A DNA stretch of 7,587 nucleotides from Bacteroidales bacterium UBA3709 (GCA_002372015.1 DFIA01000013.1:1-7587); one strand, 5' to 3'; counted from the first letter of the stretch, positions 1-5,846 are shown. The notes: generated by a model from the sequence alone, not told the origin. A program made the numbers and translations.

Positions 1-137
1 CCGTTCATCGAGAATATTATCTTTTCGTCTGCCATAATTAAATGCTATTGTTTTGTAAAGATAATCAATAATTAAATAAACACTACTGAAACAGCAACAA
101 CGGTACGATATATCAGGGAAAAAGAAAAATGAGGTAG
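1..137. other. Left edge, no supported gene
   Basis: This short AT-rich stretch has no start-to-stop reading frame of useful length. Frame 1 on the plus strand is open from the window edge to a TAA at 73-75 (24 codons). It could be the tail of a gene outside the window, but its composition gives no family signal. I therefore leave the stretch unassigned. Confidence 0.5.
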
Positions 138-645
138 CGAGTTTTTTCAACGATAGGCTAGCAATATCAGATGCAATAGCAGAAATGCTGAGCGCAAAGA
201 ATAATCAGGAGGAGAGGTAACGAGTTTATTTTGCAACCGGCAGACAATATTAAAATACCATAGATCATAGGAATATCGAGCGTCAAGTGTAAGCAAGATA
301 GGATATAATGAGTTTATTTTGCAACCGACAGACAATATTAAAATACCATAGATCATAGGAATACAGAGCGTCAGGTATAAGTAGGAGAGGATATAACGAC
401 TTTTTCTGCAACAGGCGATTGCATTAAAATACTATAGATCATAGGAATACCAAGCGTCAGGTATAAGTAGGAGAGGATATAACGACTTTTTCTGCAACAG
501 GCATATAGTATTAAAATGCCATAGATTATATGAATACCAGGCGTTAGGTACAAGCAGGAGAGGATATAAGAAGTTTTTCTGTAACTGGCGATTGTATTAA
601 AAAGCCATAGATAGATAGATAGATAGATAGATAAGAATACTTCCT
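138..645. repeat. Tandem array of ~87-bp units
   Basis: Four consecutive units are clear by eye: 221-308 (88 bp), 309-396 (88 bp), 397-482 (86 bp) and 483-569 (87 bp). A fifth, partial unit starts at 570 and decays in the ATAG tract. A strongly diverged copy precedes them at 138-220 (83 bp), recognisable by its cGAGTTTTTT start and GGAGAGGTAA end. Each unit starts near CGAsTTTwTyTGCAAC, carries ATTAAAATrCyATAGATyATA in the middle, and ends with AGGATATAA. Units have no spacers, and lengths of 86-88 bp are not multiples of three, so the array is neither CRISPR nor a repeat protein. A short inverted repeat (ATACC/GGTAT, or ATAC/GTAT) sits in several units around a GCGT core. The array lies beyond the terminator of the minus-strand operon. 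Its function is unknown. Confidence 0.9.
607..633. repeat. ATAG tetranucleotide microsatellite
   Basis: There are six perfect ATAG copies plus a partial ATA, replacing the central part of the last ~87-bp unit. It probably grew from the ATAGAT motif present in every unit of the array, by strand slippage. Such tracts are hypervariable in copy number. No gene reads through it convincingly, so an effect on a protein is not supported. Confidence 0.9.
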
Positions 646-670
646 GATGAGTACGGAGTCGGGGGGGGAT

Positions 671-712
671 AAAATGGAGGCCGACCAAAAGATATTAGTC
701 AGCCTCCTAATT
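671..712 (-). terminator. Intrinsic terminator of minus-strand operon
   Basis: The arms at 676-685 and 698-707 pair over 10 bp around a 12-nt loop. Read on the minus strand all ten positions pair, one of them as a U-G wobble, and the stem is followed by ATTTTAT. On the plus strand the wobble becomes a C-A mismatch and the stem is followed by TAATTTTT, so some bidirectional activity is possible. It lies about 24 bp past the stop of the small glycine-rich gene, the expected end of the minus-strand transcript. Confidence 0.75.
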
Positions 713-731
713 TTTAGCGCTATACGAGAAA

Positions 732-1211
732 CTACTGTTTGTCTTCTCCTCCCATCAGGCCACCGAGTATTCCTTTGGCTGCTCCAATGATACTGCCGAG
801 TCCGCCGCCGGAATTTCCTCCTCCTGTAATGGAGAGCATAATGTCTTTAAGGTCTATATCGCCATCTCCATCCTGATCTTTGATAAAATTCTTCAAACCG
901 CCTAACACTGTAGGGATAAGGGCAATAAGAGACTTTGCAAGGCCTCCGCCAATGTTTAGATTCTTTAATACGTTAGAAGAAAATATATTACCGGCGAGGG
1001 CTGTGATAGGGCTTTTGACGGCACTGGTCTTTCCGGTTAGTAGATCTGAGATAAGATCTGTGCCTCCTTGTTGGGCGGCTGTTTGAGTAAGGCTACCGAG
1101 AATCGATTCTCCCAAACCTCCGAGTACCTTAGACTTGATGTCTGAAGGTATTTCAATACCTCCGATGGAAGAATTCACTTGCTTGGAAATCAAATCGCTG
1201 ATTAAAGACAT
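732..1211 (-). CDS. Small Gly-rich protein with EF-hand-like loop
   Basis: This encodes 159 residues with no signal peptide and no clear membrane helix. It is rich in Gly, Leu, Ile and Ser. The overall pattern (amphipathic stretches broken by GG pairs, such as LGGLGESILGSL and the GGG-rich C-terminus) is reminiscent of the DUF937/YidB-like group, but that assignment is tentative. The clearest element is a canonical calcium-loop pattern at residues 112-123, DQDGDGDIDLKD. It has Asp at loop positions 1, 3, 5, 7, 9 and 12, Gly at 6 and Ile at 8, as in EF-hands and dockerins. Only one such loop is visible, and position 12 is Asp rather than the usual Glu. The start ATG is 32 bp after the stop of the upstream methyltransferase frame, and a terminator follows the gene. 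I infer a cytoplasmic protein of unknown function that may bind Ca2+. Confidence 0.75.
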   Translation of the reverse strand: MSLISDLISKQVNSSIGGIEIPSDIKSKVLGGLGESILGSLTQTAAQQGGTDLISDLLTGKTSAVKSPITALAGNIFSSNVLKNLNIGGGLAKSLIALIPTVLGGLKNFIKDQDGDGDIDLKDIMLSITGGGNSGGGLGSIIGAAKGILGGLMGGEDKQ

Positions 1212-1223
1212 AATATTTGTTTT

Positions 1224-1252
1224 AAAGATTAGTTTTCACAAATTTAATCAAA
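1224..1252 (-). promoter_or_regulatory. Possible promoter for the Gly-rich gene
   Basis: Read on the minus strand, TTTG at 1249-1252 is followed 17 nt later by TAATCTTT at 1224-1231, one base off the Bacteroidetes -7 box TAnnTTTG. The overlapping sequence TAAATTTG at 1239-1246 matches the -7 box exactly but has no TTTG at the usual distance. Either could give the last gene a transcript independent of the operon. AT-rich DNA produces such matches easily, so this is weak. Confidence 0.25.
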
Positions 1253-2794
1253 AGTTCTTTTTGTTGTGGTCAGAATCCACAATTTGTTGAAATCATAGTC
1301 GGCAGGTCCGATAACTGGCTTTATCTTGGAATCGCAGTCTGAGCCGCAAATCTCTCTGACTTCAAATCCGAAGCTCTCAAGTATTGCGGCCGAATTCTTT
1401 CCGAAAACCCTAAGATGGTCGTTTTGGCCAAACTCCCTAAGTCTGTCTTCAGGTGTGGTTATAGAATTGTTTTCATATACATTATCGATGGACAAATCTA
1501 CAGGAAAGGATATGATTATAAATCCTTCCGGGCTGATTATTCTCTTGAGCTCTTGCATTGCTTTAGCATAGTTTTCTACATGCTCAAGAACATGGTTGCA
1601 AATGATAATGTCGTAAGAGGCATCATCAAGTTTAGTATCTTGAATGTCGAGTTTAAGGTCTGCGGATTTGTAAAGGTCGGCCGTTGTGCTACTGATACCA
1701 TTTCTACTCATCCACAGGCAAACAGATAGCTCAGGAGCAAAAAGCAGTATTCTTTTGTTTTTGAACAACTCTATATGTTCTTTCATCCAAAAAACCATAA
1801 TCCTGTGCCTTGGCAGCGAAAAGCATACAGGGCAAACTACTTTCTGATCAAATCCTATATACCTGTCTATGTTATAAAATTTAGGGCACCGCATGTATTC
1901 TCCTTCTTTGAAACTGTAAAGGTATTTGTTGCAGCAGGGGCAGTAGTAGGGCAGTTTTTTTCCTATGAGTACATTGCCAAGAAAGATCCTAAACGGTTCT
2001 GTTATATCCTTAGTTTTCTCGGCGATGAAATAAACGGTTTCTTTGATAAGATTTATTCCGAGATCTTTCTTGATATACCAGAAGCATAGGATGCAAACCA
2101 GTGTTTCAGAAGCAACTGTAGTAGATGCTGCGGCTATGATAGAATACTTTGGTATGAAAATCAGGTTAGCTATAAAACTCATGACGGCACCTGCAATTTC
2201 GGAATATAAAAGCCTTTTTTCTCTCCCTGCAGGAATCAGAACGAGTCCTCCTGCTATATTGCTCAATCCAATAGGCACCAAGGAAAATAGCAATATGCGG
2301 AATGCCGGTTTGACCTCCATAAAAGAGCTTCCACTCGTAATCTTTATGATGAGACCGGAAAAGACTATAGAACCAACCATCACTAAAAGCTGTACCACTC
2401 CCACAAGTGCCAAGGATTTTCTGGCAAGTAACCTAAATTGTTCTTGATTGTTGTTTTTCCAAAGTTCAGATGCTTGCGGTAGGGCTGATGTCAGAACAAC
2501 CACTCCGGTCAAGGTCAAAATAGACTTGAGCCTTGCTGCAATGCTGTATAAGCCTGTTTCATAATCGGTTCTCATAAAGCCAAGCATTGTCATATCCAGA
2601 CTGGTGTAGACATATACCGCAGCCGACATTAAAGAGAAGACAATCAATGGCTTGAAGTGCTTCTTTTTGATTATGATCCGAAAAGATAGCTTCCATGGCT
2701 CTGGAAAGCGCATCGGGATGATATGCGTCATCGGCATCCAAAAAGGCAATAAAATCACCCTTACAAACATCCAAACCAGCGTTTCTGGCTCCAC
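1244..2794 (-). CDS. Partial Wzx-type flippase fused to SAM methyltransferase
   Basis: One open frame of up to 516 codons holds two unrelated parts. Residues ~38-250 match the middle and later part of a Wzx/RfbX polysaccharide flippase: hydrophobic segments near 48-64, 92-106, 128-150, 163-190, 198-214 and 218-240, and the family-like SLDMTMLGFM. The N-terminal ~200 residues and the last helices of a normal flippase are absent. Residues ~255-516 are a class I SAM-dependent methyltransferase of the Methyltransf_11 type, with two CxxC pairs (C285/C288 and C321/C324) suggesting a zinc ribbon, the CNHVLEHV motif at 399-406, and FGQNDHLRVFG at 455-465. The canonical GxG SAM loop is replaced by LLFAPE. 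Codons 1 to ~37 are glycosyltransferase DNA read in the wrong frame, so the ATG at 2794 is doubtful. ATGs at 2629 or 2575 are alternatives; the latter overlaps the glycosyltransferase stop and could be coupled to it. The methyltransferase may work; the flippase almost certainly does not. Confidence 0.65.
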   Translation of the reverse strand: MEPETLVWMFVRVILLPFWMPMTHIIPMRFPEPWKLSFRIIIKKKHFKPLIVFSLMSAAVYVYTSLDMTMLGFMRTDYETGLYSIAARLKSILTLTGVVVLTSALPQASELWKNNNQEQFRLLARKSLALVGVVQLLVMVGSIVFSGLIIKITSGSSFMEVKPAFRILLFSLVPIGLSNIAGGLVLIPAGREKRLLYSEIAGAVMSFIANLIFIPKYSIIAAASTTVASETLVCILCFWYIKKDLGINLIKETVYFIAEKTKDITEPFRIFLGNVLIGKKLPYYCPCCNKYLYSFKEGEYMRCPKFYNIDRYIGFDQKVVCPVCFSLPRHRIMVFWMKEHIELFKNKRILLFAPELSVCLWMSRNGISSTTADLYKSADLKLDIQDTKLDDASYDIIICNHVLEHVENYAKAMQELKRIISPEGFIIISFPVDLSIDNVYENNSITTPEDRLREFGQNDHLRVFGKNSAAILESFGFEVREICGSDCDSKIKPVIGPADYDFNKLWILTTTKRTFD

Positions 2795-2996
2795 TTAACC
2801 CTCTATTTTTCTGATGAATGACTTTTATTCTTGGGTCTAAGGCTGCATAGTGGTCGCATAATTCTCCGCAACCATCCGTAGAGCCATCATCAACAAGTAT
2901 AATCTCCAAATCTGTAAAACTCTGGCTAATGACACTTTCTATAGCCTCATTAAAATAAGGTTTTAGATTATATACTGGTATTATAACACTAATCAT
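2559..2996 (-). pseudogene. Truncated family 2 glycosyltransferase
   Basis: The first ~109 residues are a clear GT-A fold family 2 glycosyltransferase. They open with ISVIIPVYN, followed by the nucleotide-binding VDDGST at 35-40, the RGLSGARNAGL segment at 65-75, and the metal-binding DADD at 87-90. Such enzymes add sugars to lipid-linked surface polysaccharides at the cytoplasmic membrane and are usually about 250-350 residues long. Here similarity stops around residue 109. The remaining ~36 codons are an out-of-frame reading of flippase DNA, ending at a stop at 2559. The acceptor-binding half and the catalytic base are missing, so the product should be inactive. The ATG overlaps the stop of the upstream RNA methyltransferase by 8 nt (ATGATTAG), a translational coupling arrangement. 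That suggests this gene was once a normal operon member. Confidence 0.8.
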
Positions 2997-4449
2997 GTCT
3001 TTGCAGTATAACTATATTTTCAACATGTTGGGTATGAGGAAACATATCTACTGGCTGAACTTTCTGGATAGAATAGTGGCTACAAAGAATCTCCAAGTCT
3101 CTTGCCTGACTTGCCGGGTTGCAGCTCACATATACTATTTTGGTTGGTGAGGCTTCTATAATAACTTGTGCTACAGATGGATGTATGCCAGCGCGTGGTG
3201 GGTCGAGAATTATCGTATTAGGTCTGCCATGAGCTCTGATGAAATCTTGATTCAGGATATTTTTCATATCTCCCGCAAAAAAATCCACATTGGTTATACC
3301 ATTGTCTGCCGCATTCTTTTTTGCATCTTCAACAGCTTCTTCTACATACTCTATACCTATAACCTTTCTTACTTTGCGGGCAAGGAATAAGGCTATGGTA
3401 CCGGTGCCGGTGTAGAGATCGTATAGTATATCTTCTTTGTTAGGATTTGCAAAATTGCATACCGTGCTGTAGAGACGATATGCCTGTGGTGCATTGGTTT
3501 GATAGAAAGACTTAGGGCCAATACGGAAGGTTAAGTCTCCCATTTTCTCTGTAATGAACTTTGCTCCGGAGTGGTGCAGTAATTTGCAGCCATCGTAACT
3601 ATCGTTGGCTTTATTATTTACAATAATGTATGTAGATGTTATCTGTGGAAAGGCTGCACACAATGCGGTGAGTAGATCTTGCACAGATTTTTTCTCTTCA
3701 GCAGTAGGGCTGCCGCCAATCTCTTGCGTACCTATAACAAGATTTACCATAAACTGTCCGTCTTCTGTACTTCTTATCATAAGGTTACGCAATAATCCCG
3801 TGTGGTTATATAGGTCAAAGAATTTTAACCTGTGTTCTACGGCATATCTGCGAACAAACATTCTGATTGCATTTGAAGGCTCTTTCTGCAAGCGACATTC
3901 GCTAATGTCCAATATTTTACTGAATTTCTGTGGAATGTGAAATCCGAGCCCTGCAAGCTCTTCCTCTGTAAAAATTTTTTCTGTACCATCTTGATTAAAG
4001 CGTTCTTCGCTGAAAAGCCACCGCCGGTCAGAAAAAGTAAACTCCAATTTATTACGGTAGTCTATTATACGTTCAGAACCCAAAATGGGGGAGATAGAGG
4101 GAAAGTTTAGGTGTCCTATTCTGGTAAACTGATCTGCTATTTGCTGCTGCTTAAATTCCAGTTGCTTATCGTAAGGCAATGCTTGCCATGTACAGCCTCC
4201 ACAAACGCCATAGTGAGGACAAAAAGGCTTCTGGCGAATAGGAGATTCCTTTACTATGTTTATTACATTACCCTGCATGAACCCTTTGCGAGAGCGGGTT
4301 AGAACCACATCTACAATGTCTCCGGGAACACACTTTGGCACAAAAAGTACCTTGCCGTCTATGTGTGCAAGGCCATTGCCTTCAGCGGCAACGGCCTCGA
4401 TATTCACGTTCTTTATAACGATTCTTTCTTTGTTTCTTTTTCTGGACAT
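2989..4449 (-). CDS. rlmD: RNA (uracil-C5)-methyltransferase, RlmD/RumA type
   Basis: This 486-residue protein belongs to the TrmA/RumA family, which methylates C5 of a specific uracil in rRNA or tRNA using SAM. Residues ~8-68 form an N-terminal TRAM RNA-binding domain. A [4Fe-4S] cluster motif follows, C77-x5-C83-x2-C86, with the fourth ligand probably C185. The catalytic domain has FYQTN at 315-319, the SAM-binding loop DLYTGTG at 344-350, DPPRAG at 416-421, the nucleophile C443 in VSCNPAS, and the likely base E477 in HVENIV. All key residues are present, so the enzyme should be active. The Fe-S cluster and TRAM domain favour RlmD (23S U1939) or its RlmCD-like relatives over TrmA, but the exact target uracil cannot be read from sequence. 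The gene starts 4 nt after the hydrolase stop and overlaps the truncated glycosyltransferase by 8 nt. Confidence 0.92.
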   Translation of the reverse strand: MSRKRNKERIVIKNVNIEAVAAEGNGLAHIDGKVLFVPKCVPGDIVDVVLTRSRKGFMQGNVINIVKESPIRQKPFCPHYGVCGGCTWQALPYDKQLEFKQQQIADQFTRIGHLNFPSISPILGSERIIDYRNKLEFTFSDRRWLFSEERFNQDGTEKIFTEEELAGLGFHIPQKFSKILDISECRLQKEPSNAIRMFVRRYAVEHRLKFFDLYNHTGLLRNLMIRSTEDGQFMVNLVIGTQEIGGSPTAEEKKSVQDLLTALCAAFPQITSTYIIVNNKANDSYDGCKLLHHSGAKFITEKMGDLTFRIGPKSFYQTNAPQAYRLYSTVCNFANPNKEDILYDLYTGTGTIALFLARKVRKVIGIEYVEEAVEDAKKNAADNGITNVDFFAGDMKNILNQDFIRAHGRPNTIILDPPRAGIHPSVAQVIIEASPTKIVYVSCNPASQARDLEILCSHYSIQKVQPVDMFPHTQHVENIVILQRHD

Positions 4450-4453
4450 ACTC

Positions 4454-5089
4454 TTACTTGAAGGCTGCTATAAGCTCTTTGTTGCTGTATGCTTCTGCTC
4501 CATAGCAAGTTTTGAGATATGCCAGTCCGTTTTTGAAATCTTCTTCTGTAAAGGAATCTGTAGCTTCCTTTGCAACAACAACATCGTAGCCAAGGCAGAA
4601 AGCATCTGCAGAAGTATGCCTTACGCACATGTGTGCATGCAGACCAGTCATTATAACAGTTTGAACACCGAGTTCCTTTAGCAGTATATCCAAGTCTGTT
4701 TGGAAAAATCCGCTATAGCGTCTTTTTGGCACTACATAGTCTTTACTGCAGAGTTTGAGTTCGGGTATAACCTCCGCACCTTTAGTGCCTTTGATTGCAT
4801 GATTTCCCCAGATGCTCAGTTCTCTGTCTATTCCTTTGATATGAGCATCGTTACAAAATACAACAGGAATTCCAGACTTTCGTGCCGCATCAAGTAATCT
4901 TGCTGTAGCCGGTACGATAGCTCGTCCGCGCTCACAACCTAAGGCTCCGGTAACAAAGTCGTTAAGCATATCAACAACAAGAACAGCAGGCTTATTTAAA
5001 ACAAGCCTTTTGGCAGCAGGTTTAGTTGCCGTCATCTTTTTTGCAGCACTCTTCTTTGCAGTAGTGCTTTTTGGGGTAATTTTTGCCAT
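4454..5089 (-). CDS. Isochorismatase-family cysteine hydrolase, H1-like tail
   Basis: This encodes 211 residues from the ATG at 5089. Residues ~34-210 form an isochorismatase-like/nicotinamidase-type hydrolase. The catalytic triad is visible: D40 in VVDMLNDF, K122 in VPKRRYSGF and C155 in GLHAHMCVRHT, with the usual cis-peptide region just before the Cys. The substrate is unknown; relatives hydrolyse nicotinamide, carbamoyl compounds or isochorismate. Residues 1-33 are an unusual low-complexity tail with nine Lys, one Arg, seven Ala and five Thr and no acidic residue, containing KKSAAKK and KPAAKR, as in histone H1. An in-frame ATG at 5140 would add 17 residues, but it lies upstream of the probable -7 box at 5121-5128. 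I therefore chose 5089. The gene is first in the minus-strand set and is followed after 4 nt by the RNA methyltransferase. Confidence 0.88.
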   Translation of the reverse strand: MAKITPKSTTAKKSAAKKMTATKPAAKRLVLNKPAVLVVDMLNDFVTGALGCERGRAIVPATARLLDAARKSGIPVVFCNDAHIKGIDRELSIWGNHAIKGTKGAEVIPELKLCSKDYVVPKRRYSGFFQTDLDILLKELGVQTVIMTGLHAHMCVRHTSADAFCLGYDVVVAKEATDSFTEEDFKNGLAYLKTCYGAEAYSNKELIAAFK

Positions 5090-5120
5090 ATCTAATAATG
5101 TTATACTTACTCTTATGCTC

Positions 5121-5128
5121 CAAATATA
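5121..5128 (-). promoter_or_regulatory. -7 box of the minus-strand operon promoter
   Basis: Read on the minus strand this is TATATTTG, an exact TAnnTTTG match. It sits 31 nt upstream of the hydrolase ATG at 5089, which implies a leader of about 25 nt. No TTTG lies at the normal -33 distance; the nearest TTTG (5138-5141) is only 9 nt away. It supports starting the hydrolase at 5089 rather than 5140. Confidence 0.5.
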
Positions 5129-5174
5129 CAAAATAAACAAATTTGATGTACTCTTTCTGTACCCGTGGGTTAAT

Positions 5175-5190
5175 TTATATCTTTATATCT
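5175..5190. repeat. Tandem TTATATCT direct repeat
   Basis: Two perfect 8-bp copies, 5175-5182 and 5183-5190, lie head to tail. They end five bases before the presumed -33 TTTG of the sigma-factor promoter. The position suits a regulator-binding site, but the sequence is simple AT-rich DNA and could be chance. Confidence 0.4.
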
Positions 5191-5195
5191 GAAAT

Positions 5196-5229
5196 TTTGC
5201 AAGAAATACATGATTTTTAATTATTTTTG
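5196..5229 (+). promoter_or_regulatory. Promoter of the sigma/anti-sigma operon
   Basis: TTTG at 5196-5199 and TATTTTTG at 5222-5229 match the primary Bacteroidetes promoter form (TTTG near -33, TAnnTTTG near -7) with a 22-nt spacer, slightly long. Transcription would start near 5236. That leaves a leader of about 38 nt to the GTG at 5274, or about 23 nt to the TTG at 5259. A TGTAAAG motif occurs twice just downstream, at 5228-5234 and 5245-5251. Confidence 0.55.
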
Positions 5230-5273
5230 TAAAGTGCGATGTGGTGTAAAGCATCTTTTTGTATTTAGAGATA

Positions 5274-5786
5274 GTGGCTAATAGAGATTACATCCAAAAC
5301 GAGTTTGGTGTTTTTTTTAAAGAAAACTACACCAAATTATTTTATTGCGCACTCGATGTTGTTAGAGATGAAGAGTGGGCTAAGGATGTTGTGGGAGCTG
5401 TGTTTGAAAAGGCCTGGGAACAGTATGATCGTTTACGCGACAAAAATTTGGATGCTTATCTTTATATCTCTGTAAGAAATCGAGCCATTGATTATGTGCG
5501 CCGCAGGCAAGCTATCTTAGGTTATCATAAAGTTTTTCTCGAAGTTGAGCAAGAATGGCAGGAGGCGTATTCTCATGAGATAGATGAAGAGATAAACTAC
5601 ATGTTTCAGGGTATAGAAGAATTGCCGGAGCGCCAGCGTTATGTTTTTAAGCGATGTCAGATAGACGGTAAGCGTTATGCAGAAGTGGCTGAAGAGCTGG
5701 GTTTGAGTGCTTCTTCGGTGCATAAATATATGGTAAAGGCATTAAGTTTTCTCAGAGAAAAATTCAAAAACCGCAAAAAAGGATGA
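5274..5786 (+). CDS. ECF RNA polymerase sigma factor, FecI-like
   Basis: From the GTG start this is 170 residues, typical for Bacteroidetes ECF sigma factors. Sigma region 2 spans residues ~10-80 (FFKENYTKLFYCALDVV through the -10-recognising AIDYVRRRQ). Region 4 spans ~110-162, starting at IEELPERQRYVF, with a helix-turn-helix in YAEVAEELGLSASSVHKYM. There is no region 3, which defines the ECF group. It directs RNA polymerase to target promoters once its anti-sigma factor is inactivated. No ATG exists at the front of the frame; the only candidates are TTG at 5259 and GTG at 5274. I prefer GTG because it leaves about ten residues before region 2, as in relatives. A weak start may keep the level low. 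An 8-T run at 5311-5318 lies early in the gene. The FecR-type gene follows in the same orientation. Confidence 0.9.
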   Translation: MANRDYIQNEFGVFFKENYTKLFYCALDVVRDEEWAKDVVGAVFEKAWEQYDRLRDKNLDAYLYISVRNRAIDYVRRRQAILGYHKVFLEVEQEWQEAYSHEIDEEINYMFQGIEELPERQRYVFKRCQIDGKRYAEVAEELGLSASSVHKYMVKALSFLREKFKNRKKG

Positions 5787-5787
5787 C

Positions 5788-5811
5788 CGAATGTAGATGT
5801 CATTCGTTTTT
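5788..5811 (+). terminator. Terminator-like hairpin between sigma and fecR genes
   Basis: CGAATG (5788-5793) and CATTCG (5801-5806) form a perfect 6-bp stem with a 7-nt loop, followed directly by five T residues (5807-5811). It begins two bases after the sigma-factor stop and lies before the anti-sigma start. The stem is short, so it is more likely a partial attenuator or pause site than a full stop. If active, it would set the ratio of sigma to anti-sigma and receptor transcripts. Confidence 0.45.
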
Positions 5812-5846
5812 AATTGAAAGGGAAACAGAATTTGTTATTACAGCAA

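Noticed and set aside
1..75. Possible C-terminal end of a gene in plus frame 1
   Set aside because: Only 24 codons are visible and they show no recognisable motif.
221..569. Possible CRISPR array
   Set aside because: The ~87-bp units follow each other with no unique spacers between short repeats, and there are no cas genes.
147..688. Minus-strand open frames of 69 and 105 codons through the repeats
   Set aside because: Unit lengths of 86-88 bp shift the frame from unit to unit and the translations differ between units, so they are by-products of repeat DNA.
2559..2996. Simple sequencing frameshift between glycosyltransferase and next gene
   Set aside because: A frameshift would leave the rest of the glycosyltransferase downstream in another frame, but flippase sequence follows instead.
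3166..4302. Plus-strand open frames opposite the RNA methyltransferase
   Set aside because: They lie fully antisense to a gene with all catalytic motifs intact and have no recognisable features.
4454..5140. Longer hydrolase start at 5140
   Set aside because: The extra 17 residues contain the probable -7 box, and the Lys/Ala tail starts naturally at the ATG at 5089.
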